Shown: positions 23,820 to 33,143 of the stretch, in pieces | How the letters are laid out: each line of letters begins with the position of its first letter | Position numbering within the stretch: the stretch's first letter is position 1 | Assembly: GCA_021018815.1 (NCBI GenBank) | Contig: JAITYX010000012.1 | Span: forward strand, 7,489,001-7,553,000 | Direction: 5' to 3' | Length of the DNA: 64,000 nucleotides | DNA from: Talinum fruticosum | Lineage: Eukaryota > Streptophyta > Magnoliopsida > Caryophyllales > Talinaceae | Notes under the pieces: generated by a model | Databases searched by the model: none | What the model was told of the DNA's origin: nothing | The model's input: only the letters and a program-made list of their open reading frames with translations | Translations under genes and position numbers: made by a program

Positions 23820-24492
23820 AGCAAGAGATCGAAACTCTATCGGGTATGATTGGATCACCGCTATATCTTACTTCAAGCGTACTCGGATATAATGTTCAGT
23901 GTTTGCTTATGCGCACGATTTCAAGCTAATCCAAAAGAATCACATCTCACCGCGGTGAAGAGAATATTCGGATATCTTGCAGTGCACTCGAAATCTAGGA
24001 CTATGGTACTCCGGAGACTCGTAACCGACTCGACCGGGTACTCGGACGCAGACTATGCAGATACAAAGTTGATCGAAAGAGCACATCCGGAGCTTGCCAA
24101 TTTCTGGGTCAATCCCTAATATCCTGGCACTCAAAGAAGCAAAACTCAGCAGCTCTATCAACTGCAGTAAGCTGAATATATTGCCGCTGGAGCTTGTTGC
24201 GCTCGCATTCTCTGGATAAAACAACACTTGAAGGATCTTGGACTATCTCTCAACTCAGCTCCAATCAAGTGTGACAATCAAAGCGCAATCAGCATCACTA
24301 AGAATCCTGTCCAAGCACTCAAAAACAAAGCATATTGAAGTCGGTATCACTTCTTACGCGATCACTCGAAAAGGGTGATATTACACTTGAGTTCATTCCT
24401 ACTAATCTTCAATTAGCCGATATCTTTACTAAGCCTCTTGGTGAAGATCAATTCCGTTTTATTCGGAATGAGCTTGGTATGTTAAATGCTTA
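23820..24492 (+). pseudogene. B RNase H
   Basis: Copia RNase H with YSDADYA (catalytic Asp) near 24040-24060, an SWHSKKQ-like segment (here after a frame break) near 24125, the LSTAEAEYIA region near 24160-24180 disturbed by one base, KCDN near 24270, and the C-terminal EFIPTNLQLADIFTKPLGEDQF near 24390-24450. Ends in a stop at TAG 24490. It degrades the RNA of RNA:DNA hybrids in reverse transcription. Confidence 0.85.
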
Positions 24493-25126
24493 GTTTTGTG
24501 TTATGATTCTTGAATATTTCGTGCCATGTGCTTTCATTGTTAATAACCATTAGTTCAGCTTGATCACGTGATACCGGGCCGATAGTTATTTCGTGTTTCG
24601 AGTCACTCGAAACTTTTCCGAGTCAAACTCGCACGTAAGAGAAATTTGGACATCAAATTTTCTGAAGCTATCTCTAGAACAATGGAGAGTTTCGGATTAT
24701 AATTTCAAACCCTTTTTCTCTCTCTTTCTCGAGCGCCGCGATCGATCATAACCGCAGATTTTAAACCACCGATATCTCAACCGTTGAAGAAGAACCGTCA
24801 CACCGGGCATTAATGATCGATGGACGAGCCGAGTCGAACGGAGTTACTTAACGGATAGTGAACGGGCGCGCGTACTCACTATAAATAACGACTATCCATC
24901 TTCATCTCGATATTCTAAAACTCCTTCCCTCTCAAACGAAATTCTTCTCGCGGAAGTTTGCTACGTGAATAGTGTTCCCCGATCGTCCGCGACGTCGAAG
25001 AAGCTCTCTCTCTCTCTCGTAAGTTTTCGACCGCTTCATCTCTTTCTTCTACCATTTTTCGTTATCTTCTCTTCTACACCTCATTCTCTTTCTCTTTCGA
25101 AAAGCTTTATCTTTTCTTCTCTCACC
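24493..25126 (+). other. Spacer between RNase H and third ORF of B
   Basis: Non-coding, about 630 bases. It begins right after the RNase H stop, contains the internal promoter, and ends in a CT-rich leader (CTTTCTCTTTCG, TCTTCTCTCACC) before the ATG. Confidence 0.6.
24797..24889 (+). promoter_or_regulatory. Internal promoter upstream of the third ORF of B
   Basis: CTATAAATAAC at 24879-24889 lies about 240 bases before the third ORF ATG (25127). GTCACACCGG at 24797-24806 lies 73 bases upstream of it. C has GTCATACCGG and TATAAATAAC separated by about 61 bases, and D has GTCACACCGG and CTATAAATAGC separated by about 60. The downstream leader is CT-rich in all three. Confidence 0.55.
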
Positions 25127-26760
25127 ATGCCTAAAAGAGGAAACCATCCCGACTTTCGTGTTTCTTCAACCTCTAAAAAGCCTCGCACCAATAAGCCGTA
25201 AAGCTCAACCCCTTCTAAACCCTTTGTCACCCAAAGATCTTGCGCTGGACGACAAGTTCTTCCCAACAACCAAATTCTCCTGGTTGTCCAACATTCAAAC
25301 CACCGGAGTATACCCTTTCTTGTGTTTTAGCGAGTTCATCTATCCCGAACTCGTTTCGAGTTTTATACTCACCTCTCTCACTCGAAAATGTTCTAACCTC
25401 TCGGGTCCGTAACATTACTGTTCGTATCAACACCTCCCTTCTTCACAGACTGTTCAAAGTTTCTTCTCTCTTCTTGAACAAGTAACCCTATCCCTTTCAC
25501 CGAAGTCGCCGACGACTTCTTTGAAAAGTATGCTAAAGAATTCCCCGGGTCCGTAAAGAACTTTTCCGTGACTCGCTTGAAGTCGAAGCCAGGCTTCGTG
25601 TTTCCCGCCGATGAGAACCTTCTTCTCACAAGCATTCTAGCAAGGAGAACCCCAACTCCAAGCACCTCAAAGCCCTCTTCGATATCCCGGAGGGATACGA
25701 AGTCGACCTCTTCCCCTCCATCATTGAGCGGATGGCCGCCGTGCCAGCTCAACTCCAAACCAAGAAGAACACCTCCCTTCCTTTCGGTGCTCTTCTCACC
25801 CTTGTTTTCAAACAATTCCAAGTTCCTCTTCCCTCTCGACCCTAACGCGGTGTCCGAGGCGGCCATTGTGGTCGGCAAGAAGGAACTCCAGGGGTACGGA
25901 TACCAGGAAACTAACCCCGGTGTCCGGGTTCACAACTCGTAGCCGAGGCCTCCTTCTCCACCTCGCACTCGAAATCAACCCCTCTTCCTCTTCCCTCTTC
26001 ACCTGGTGGTGCCTCCACCTCCGGTGCTTCCAAAACTCTCTCTCGCCCTCTTGTCCCCTGTTCTCATGGACAAGATCAGCTCCGTGTCTTCCGAACTCGG
26101 AGACATGGCCAGTGGCTTTCAAATTTGTTCTTCGTGGTCCGACCATCAACCAAAAGACCGGTCCGTCCCAAATCCGAGAGCAAGCAGTCTCTTATTCTTG
26201 AGATGAGGGAGTCTGGTTAAGGAGCGAAGGAGCTGGCCGAGCTCATCGGAGAAAGACGGTCCAAGGCGGCTCAGACCCGGATGACTCGGACACATCCGAG
26301 AAAGATCGAGTCCAGGCTTGACCTCCTCGGACAACGAGGAAGCCGAGGAAGCAGAGGAAGAAGCCGCAGATGCAGCGGAGGATGCCGAGGAACCCGCGGC
26401 CGAAGCGGGCCCTTCCGGCAAAGGGAAGAAGAGGCCGTGGCGATCGCTCCCCAAGCTCAAATTGCTGTACTCAGCTCGCACAGCAGTCCGAGTGGGTCGA
26501 AGATCTCGCTCCTCCAGACGAGTCAGCCAGAGCAGCCCCTCCAGCCCTCGAGGTCCCAAGGGAAGAACCCTCGATCCACTCTCTCCGGGTCAGCCCTTCG
26601 TAGCCGAGCCCTTGAGAACTATTCCGGTTCTCCCTTCGTCGCGCTCAAGCACATCGTCAAGATCGTATCGGCGCCGGCGCACCTCCGCCTCCACTCGTAA
26701 ATCCCTCCTTCCTAGTTGGAGCCATGCACCGAGTCACAATTCCTCGGTGTCTCCAGCACT
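25127..26760 (+). pseudogene. B third ORF (env-like position), broken
   Basis: Starts MPKRGNHPDF, a start shared with D. The N-terminal domain reads FFPTTKFSWL, a CFSEFIYPELVSSF stretch and TVRINTSLLHRLFK (25240-25480), recalling the Pfam putative plant transposon protein domain (inference). A middle part near 25480-25900 is Pro/Leu-rich (DDFFEKYAKEFPGS, GYEVDLFPSIIERMAAVPAQ). The C-terminal part is very acidic (Glu/Ala blocks near 26330-26420) followed by Lys/Arg. Sireviruses carry an env-like gene here. No clear transmembrane segment is visible, so an envelope role is not shown. Frames break at 25200, 25410 and later. Confidence 0.6.
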
Positions 26761-27123
26761 TTCTTCTTTCAAATTTTCTTTTTGTCCGGACAACTTATGT
26801 GTATTATTTGTACTTTTCTCCATTCGTTTTGCTTCTTGTTTTTGCTGAAAGGCAAGGGGGAGAAAATGTAGTCGAAACTCGGTTGTCTTGTCTAGGGGGA
26901 GTTCTTTCAGCCCTTGTAATTTTTTTTTAAATGAATTGATGCATTTCCTTATTCATTTCTGAGTTCTTTCTTTTCGAGTTAATGAGTTAAAGCATACTTT
27001 AATTTGCTCGATATATTGTATATTGCTCGATCTATTCAATATGCCTTACTTTTTATCAAACTACTCGTAATCAATCTATTTTCCTCTAACAAAGTTTCGT
27101 TTAAGTATGGAATGCCTTTCATC
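26761..27123 (+). other. 3' untranslated region of B
   Basis: T-rich, no coding signal. It contains AAGGCAAGGGGGAGAAAATG at about 26850, an extra purine-rich tract upstream of the true PPT, as described for Sireviruses. Confidence 0.5.
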
Positions 27124-27135
27124 AAAAAGGGGAGA
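27124..27135 (+). other. Polypurine tract of B
   Basis: AAAAAGGGGAGA lies one base before the 3' LTR start TGAAGACTCG. It primes plus-strand DNA synthesis. Confidence 0.85.
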
Positions 27136-27136
27136 T

Positions 27137-28708
27137 TGAAGACTCGCACACCGCTCTATATCTTTCTCGAGTCATGCAAAAGGAATCAGGTATAACGATG
27201 TCATTCATATAGAGTTTTGATTCCAAGGCATTCTCTGTGTCTTAGAAACTTACTTGAGTTAAATAAGTATCTTCTCTATGCGATTCGGCCTTCACATATC
27301 TCTTTCATCGCTTTCGCTAGCGACTCGTAAAACCGGTTCTTTATTCCGAGTCCACTCTCACTCGATTAATCGCATTTTGAATATACCAAGTATTCCGCCG
27401 TTTCTCACTCGAATCCGACTTGTGGTTATTTACTCTATTGTTTGCATAGTCAGCATTCATAGTTCATTTCATGCTTAGTCTATATCAAGTTCTTTCCCAC
27501 TCGATATTCGCTATAGAACGTGTTTCTTTACTTAAGACTAAGTCATATGGAATTCCGAGTATCATGGATATTAGACTCGTAAAATTCCATTTCTTTTCTG
27601 ACTCGTATAATCAATTGCGTAATTTTTCAAAATTATTTTGTTATCTCGTGTCTAACCTTGGACCAAAGTATTTTATACTTTGAGAACCGAAGGTGTTTTA
27701 CTTTTGTAGGTTATTCAATCGAGGATATCTTTTCAAACTACAAAAGTAGCCGCTTCGTAACGTCAAATCACCAGCAGATATGGCTTTTCACCTTCCCCGC
27801 TTTAGTCTCGTAAGATTGTGTCGAAGCCGTCTCGCTTCCATATCCGGAAAACCGGAACGCCAAGCTTAACGGTGGGTCTCACCACATTTATCAAGACACA
27901 ACCGATGGTTTTGGGACTTCCAAGAGAGTTAAACCGTTGTCCAACGTCCATATTTCAACGGATACTTTCGAGTGACTCGTAAAGCCTTTCACAACGGTCA
28001 CAGAGGACTCTCGGTCAGCAGATGAAGATAACGGCTACTCGCCCGGTCTTCTATAAAAGGAAGCCACTTCACAAGACTTGAAGGTTGCCGAATACATTGT
28101 CAATACACTTACTTGATCAAAGTTATTGTATTTACTTTCAATCTTCAACTTACAACTCCCACTCGCAATTCATTACTTTCGAGTTGTAAGGTCTTGTACA
28201 TAGTTACGTACTCTTCTTACATTCTTTGTGAGGTCCCTTGACTAAGCCGTAAAGGTTAATTCAGCTTAGTTGTCCCTAGCTGTAAGGGTTATCTCAGCTA
28301 GGAAGTACTAGATCGGATAAGGTAACTTCCGAGTCTAGGAAAACTTGTATAGAGTTGTCCAAGGGAGCAACTCGGGTTCAGCCGCTCACGGTATTTTGTG
28401 GACTCAAAATAGTGGATTTGACTTCGTGTCCGGATTGACACGGGCCGTGGTTTTCTGCCCCAGGAGGGTTTCCACATAAAATCTCTGTGTTCTCTTTCCG
28501 AGTTCATTCTAGACTCGGACAGACCCTGCTCGTATCTGTTTACTCCGATTCATTGCATTCTCGAGTCCAATATGTTCCGACCCCATGCTTAGACTCGGAA
28601 TCTGTCTTTGCCTCTTCTCTGTCAAAAGTGTGTGTTCTCGCAAAGAATTTTCCATCACCCTATTCACCCCCTCTAGGGTGACTCGAGACTCTCCCGAGCA
28701 AACCTTCA
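27137..28708 (+). repeat. 3' LTR of B
   Basis: 1572 bp, TGAAGACTCGC...ACCTTCA, TATA box at 28051-28060. By eye, most of its differences from the 5' LTR are at CTG/CAG/CTCGG/CCGAG sites (for example CTGTGT against CTCGTGT, GTCAGCAG against GTCGCAG, TTCCGAG against TTCGAG). Few ordinary substitutions are seen elsewhere. Confidence 0.92.
28051..28060 (+). promoter_or_regulatory. LTR TATA box of B (3' LTR)
   Basis: CTATAAAAGG, identical to the 5' LTR copy. Read-out transcription from here would run into the rest of S and the gypsy LTR. Confidence 0.6.
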
Positions 28709-29034
28709 TAAAGGTATTGACTCTAACGAAAATAGAGCTTATAATCGAAGAAAGATTCCGAGTGAGAAAAGACGAAATACTAGTATATTCAATCTGCGAT
28801 AAGTCCGAGTGATGCTTGGACTCGGAACAAAGAACCGGTTTTCGAGTCACTTACGGATAAGCAGAGAAATATAAGAAGTAAAAGCTGTATCACTTAGAGA
28901 AGATACCATTTTACTTAAAGAAGTTTCGAGAGTCGAGAGAATGCCTTGGAATCAAAACTCTATAAGTATGAGATGGTTATACCCGATTCATTTAATGCAA
29001 CTCAAAAATGCGCTGAGAGGTGTCCGAGTCTTCA
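28709..29034 (-). repeat. S: solo LTR, part 2
   Basis: Continuation of the S LTR after the B insertion, from TAAAG (B target copy) to GTCTTCA. AGTTT at 29035-29039 matches the five bases before 16616. This proves S and the surrounding gypsy LTR were continuous before B arrived. Confidence 0.9.
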
Positions 29035-29188
29035 AGTTTTATTAACAAACTAAATTTTTATTTCTTATTTATTAAATCACTTCAAAAATATTTGAAATGA
29101 AAATTAACAAAGTTAGCGTTTACTAAAGAATACTAATGATATCTTTAATCTATGTATGATTTATTTATCTTATTTCATACAATGCATG

Positions 29189-29190
<2 letters not shown>

Positions 29191-29241
<51 letters not shown>
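29191..29241. repeat. (TA)n microsatellite in gypsy LTR
   Basis: About 25 TA units. The aligned site in the left LTR (about 9986-9998) has roughly six. Both copies were identical at insertion, so the length difference arose later. Confidence 0.9.
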
Positions 29242-29247
<6 letters not shown>

Positions 29248-30593
29248 CTTTAAAAATATATATAGCTTTCTTATAAATGCCCACATAAACATATATGTAG
29301 TTTTATATGTATAGTAACTTTAATATATATAGTCTTCTTTCTAAATAGTACTAAGGTTACTCTAGCCTATAAGGTTTATTTGTTTTCTTCATAAAATCCA
29401 TACATAAATATGTGTGCATCATAACATCGGATATTATCTCTTCTTTCTCTACAAAACTCTATTAATAACTGGTATTGATAATACTTGCTTTAAAATTAAA
29501 GAAAGGTTTACTTTTAATTATTGTTATTAATTATTTTATAATGTAAATATTTATATTTATTCATCTATGTTAATTATTTCTAACCTAATCCGTCTTATGA
29601 TGGCGAAATTAAGGTGCTAATTCTCCGGCATAACATTCTCACATCCCTTTAACTTAATTAAGTCACCATTAAGTAACCAAGTCAAATGATCATTTAAATT
29701 AATCCAGAATGCTTTCTAACCCAAATTATTCATAACTGTCCTTTATATAGAAATTTGTCTACAATCTGTCTTCAATTTCGGTATGTCCAGATATCATAAA
29801 TTGTCACCAAACCTCCCTAAACTCCATGATTTAATCACATACATAACACAATCAAACTTTAATCTCTATGCAGGAAAAGAATAACTAATTACAACTTAGA
29901 TACTTAAATTAAAAAAAGAGCTTAATCTGAAAAATTAACCTAAGAAATTAAATTAAAAGAACTGACTGAATATGAAAAATTACCCTAAGAACCCAGGTGA
30001 AGGGGTTAATTTTTGAGGGTTTTTTGTGAGGATTGAGGGTAGTGATTTTGAGGGCTTGAAGGGTTGAATATCGGAGGATGATCGAAGACGGGACAGACGG
30101 CCAGGGGTCGAAGAAGTCGTCGGTGGTAGTGAACGGCGCCGGTGCCTGGTCAAAGTGGTGGTAGTCGGACAGGGCCTGAAAACCGGGCAAGCCGCAACCA
30201 AATTAGGACAGAATCGGGGCAGAACAGGTGCAAGACTCGAGGCGGGTTGGCGTCTCGGTGGCTGCGGCGATGACGGTGCTGCAGTAGGTGGTGGTAGCGG
30301 CTGTCGGTGGCGTCGTGGTGGCGTTTCCGTTCGCTAAGATGAAGGATGAGGGGAGGCGGAAGAGGGAAGTGACGGAAAGGGGTGTGGTGTTGGGCGGTTT
30401 AATGATGAGGCTGATGATAGTGATGGTGAGGATAATGGTGGCCGACCAGCAGTGGCTGTTGGCGTGGTCAAGGTGCCGCTAGGGCTGTCGGTTGACTGGT
30501 GAAGACCGGAAGGAGGAGAGAGAGAGAGGGAGAGAGAGAGGTGAGTTATCGGTGTTAGGTTTAGGATAAATGATAGGTTTAGGTCACCTTAAG

Positions 30594-30602
30594 CTTTTAT
30601 AC
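30594..30602 (-). promoter_or_regulatory. LTR TATA box of gypsy G (right LTR)
   Basis: The minus strand reads GTATAAAAG, the same as the left LTR. This is the 5' LTR copy, so it would drive the genomic RNA of G, but S and B now interrupt the R/U5 side. Confidence 0.6.
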
Positions 30603-31052
30603 TCCTCCTTTTGCTTCCTCTCTCACCGAGCCGACCGGCTACTTTAGTATCTCGGGCCCAATTCCTTAGCAAACTATCTTAATCCAACTTACTCATCATC
30701 ATTATTTTCCTTATGCATATCTAATTTCAACTCTTTATGCTTATTAACATCTTTTTCATTTTAAGCTTGTCTTAATCTAAGAATTTTATTTTTGATAATG
30801 ATAAGTTTACAAAAATTATATTAATTTCATTTGTATAAGGATTTTTAAAATTCAAAATAAATTAGTTATATCAAAATGTTAATGTTTTGAATGAATAATC
30901 TAAACATGCTCAATTAAGGCTACTAGTTACTGATAAAATCTAATTTATATAAATGATAATGTTAGTTATCTTCTCGAGTCATTAAAATCTATAGAGTATG
31001 CTCGTGCGTCGTCGTTGTCATCGTCCGGTTTCTTCATTTTAAACAATATTGA

Positions 31053-31105
31053 CATATATATATATATATTTGTGTGTGTATGTGTGTGTGTGTGTGTGTG
31101 TGTGT
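31053..31105. repeat. (TA)n(TG)n microsatellite in gypsy LTR
   Basis: A TA run followed by about 17 TG/TA units. The left LTR has a TA-rich run with ACACATATGT at the same site (about 11807-11850), so the TG part expanded only in this copy or contracted in the other. Confidence 0.85.
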
Positions 31106-31204
31106 AGTATGAAAATGTTTGATGAATTAAAATGTATGCGCTCATGCTAATCTTTAATATATTTAAAGTTAATTATTTTCTTAGGGAGGGGTTGTTACAA
31201 CCCT

Positions 31205-31851
31205 GAAATGCACTAGAGGCCCTAAATAAACCTGAATGGGTAGAGGCCATGCAAGAGGAACTTAATCAATTTGAAAGAAACCAAGTCTAGACTTTGACCA
31301 AACGACCTTTTGACCACCCAGTCATAGGAACCAAATGGGTTTTCAAGAACAAACTGGATGAGGATGGGTTAGTAGTCGAAATAAGGCTAGACTTGTGGCT
31401 CAATGTATAATCTAGAAGAAGGAATTGATCGTGGGGAAACCTTTGCGCCGATTGCTAGGATTGAAGCAATTAGAATCCTATTGGCATTTGCGTGAAGCAT
31501 GAATATTAAATTGTATCAAATGGATGTCAAATGTGCTTTTCTATGTGGTTTCATTGAAGATGAAGTCTATGTTAAGCAACCCCTGGATTTGAAAACTCTG
31601 AATTTCCAAGTCATGTTTTCAAGTTGCAAAAGGCTCTTTATGGTCTTAAACAAGCTCCCTGAGTTTGATATGACAGATCGAGCAGACTTCTTGGTCAAAA
31701 ATGATTTTAAAAGAGGTCGGATTGACAAAACTGTTTTCATAAGAACCAAGGGGAAAGACTTTCTTATTGTTCGGATTTATGTTGATGATATAATTTTTGG
31801 GGCTACTAATGAAAATCTCTATCGAGATTTTTCGGAGTTAATGAGATAGGA
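31205..31851 (+). pseudogene. T unit 2, right part: RT half
   Basis: Resumes the linker/RT of unit 2 after G. ALEALNEPEWVEAM is degraded at 31205-31250, followed by FKNKLDEDGLVV, then an open run at 31499-31849 ([20 protein letters not shown]) that keeps IYVDDIIFGATNE with both catalytic Asp. It ends DFSELMR and a TAG at the same codon region where units 0 and 1 end. Confidence 0.82.
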
Positions 31852-33143
31852 ATGCTTTCTGCTGGACCACGTTCCGATCCAAGTCGAATTTATCCTGTTT
31901 AAACGCATCACCGCATGATGATTCTTGGACATGGCATCGTAGACTAGGTCATGTTAATATGCATACTATCCAAACGCTTGCATGTCCTGATTTAGTCGAG
32001 GTTTACCTAATCGTGCATTTAAGAAAGATACAATTTGTGAAGCATGCACAAAAGGGAAACAAGTCGGATCATCCTTTAAATCTCTCAAAACTGTTTCCAC
32101 ATCCAAAGTGCTTGAAATGTTGCATATGAATTTATGTGGTGAAATCCCCGTAAAGAGTCTCGGAGGTAAATCATATGTACTTGTAATTGTTGATGACTAT
32201 TCACAATTTACTCGTGTGCGTTTTCTTAAGCACAAAAATGAAGCTTTCAAAGACTTCAAGCAAGCTCGTAGGAAAATTCAATTAGAGTCTCAAACTCAAA
32301 TTAGAAGAATTCGAACCGACAATGGAAGGGAGTTCGATTACTCGGAATTTGTAAAGTTCTGCGATAAAAATGGTATCTCCCACAACTTCTCAGCACCCAA
32401 CACCCAACACTCTTCAACATAATGGGGTACTGGAGAGAATGAACAGAACTCTTGAAGAAATAGGAAGGACAATGATCATTTAACACAATCGCCTTACTAT
32501 TTCTAGGTTGAGGCAGATCAACACAGCAAGCTACACTCCGAATAGATGCCTCATCGGGCCCATCTTGAAGAAAACTCCATACGAGCTCTACAAGGGAAAG
32601 AAACCCAAAATTTCATACTTCAAAACCTTTGGATGTAAGTGCTATGTTCATAATAATGCATCCACGTTGTTTTTGATGAGATTAATCGAGGAAAACCAAG
32701 TGATTTAACATTCTAAAATCTGAAACTTAGTCGAGATGAAGATGATCTTGCTAGATGTGAGCTCGGACAGAGTTAGGGAAAAGCAACCCGTAATAAGGTA
32801 GCTCGAATATCATGACTCGGATCGAATCAGCTCAAGAGTCAGCTCGGAATGGTGAAAGTCAAACAGATGAGTAGGCTCAATCGGATCGGATCACTAAAGA
32901 TCAACCAGTTCAACCCACAAATCCGATGAACTAGAGAACAGGTAGAGCATTTAAATATGCTTCAAGCCACCCACTCGAAAACATCTTGTCTTACATCAAC
33001 AAGTGGGGTAAGAACTCACTCTTCTTTGCAAAATCTGTGAGCATTCACTACATTTATATCATTAACTCGAACCCGTAAATGCACTAGAGGCCCTAAATGA
33101 ACCTGAATGGGTAGAGGCCATGCAAGATGAACTTAATCAATTT
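31852..33143 (+). pseudogene. T unit 3 (partial): GAG-pre-integrase, integrase, linker
   Basis: Starts with the same filler AATGCTTTCTGCTGGACC. TWHRRLGHVNMHT lies near 31930. The integrase core (32108-32422) has HMNLCGEI (first Asp changed to Asn), RTDNGREFDYSEF (second Asp kept) and NGVLERMNR (Glu kept). The tail lies at 32540-32650 and the linker to 33120. Homology to units 1 and 2 stops abruptly after AACTTAATCAATTT at 33143. Confidence 0.8.

Larger units (their letters stand above)
17864..28708 (+). mobile_element. B: near full-length Sirevirus-like Ty1/copia element
   Basis: Plus-strand element of 10.8 kb with two LTRs of 1575 and 1572 bp, PBS, gag, protease, GAG-pre-integrase, integrase, RT, RNase H, a third ORF with its own TATA box, and PPT. 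Flanking 5-mers are TAGAG (17859-17863) and TAAAG (28709-28713), a target duplication with one mismatch. The LTRs match closely; most differences fall at CAG/CTG/CTCGG sites. It inserted into a solo LTR of its own family. It is the most complete member here. Its frame breaks coincide often with that same motif. Confidence 0.93.
8951..31199 (-). mobile_element. G: Ty3/gypsy chromovirus-like retrotransposon, carrying nested insertions
   Basis: On the minus strand the order is 5' LTR (right, 15731-31199, interrupted), PBS, gag, protease/RT relics, integrase C-terminus with chromodomain-like tail, PPT, 3' LTR (left, 8951-11942). LTR ends are TGTAAC...GTTACA. A perfect 5-bp target duplication ACCCT flanks it (8946-8950 and 31200-31204). 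Internal sequence is only about 3.8 kb, so much of pol is deleted. Long LTRs of about 3 kb plus a C-terminal chromodomain suggest the Tekay/Del clade (inference). The right LTR hosts solo LTR S and, inside that, element B. Confidence 0.9.
29040..31199 (-). repeat. 5' LTR of gypsy G, part 2
   Basis: Matches 9837-11942 of the left LTR. It holds an expanded (TA)n at 29191-29241 where the left LTR has only a short TATA run, a TATA promoter at 30594-30602, and a (TA)n(TG)n run at 31053-31105. It ends GTTACA at 31199, next to the ACCCT duplication. Confidence 0.88.
5479..33143 (+). mobile_element. T: tandemly repeated copia pol module, split by gypsy element G
   Basis: Once the gypsy insertion 8951-31199 is removed, this block is a head-to-tail array of one module running GAG-pre-integrase, integrase, linker, RT N-terminal half. 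Two full units of 1870 and 1867 bp are flanked by partial units 0 and 3. Every RT half breaks at the same codon region (after ELM) and joins the next GAG-pre-integrase through the same short filler. No gag, protease, RNase H or LTR is seen in the array. It belongs to the same broad family as E1, B and C but is a distinct, older subgroup. Confidence 0.85.

Noticed and set aside
26281..26848. Open frames of 139 and 176 codons in the plus strand
   Set aside because: They are shifted frames over the Glu/Ala-rich C-terminal part of the third ORF of B; GC-rich low-complexity sequence keeps several frames open.
17864..28708. RIP-like or APOBEC-like hypermutation
   Set aside because: The changes are not C-to-T or G-to-A; they are insertions and double changes at CAG/CTG, which fits neither process.
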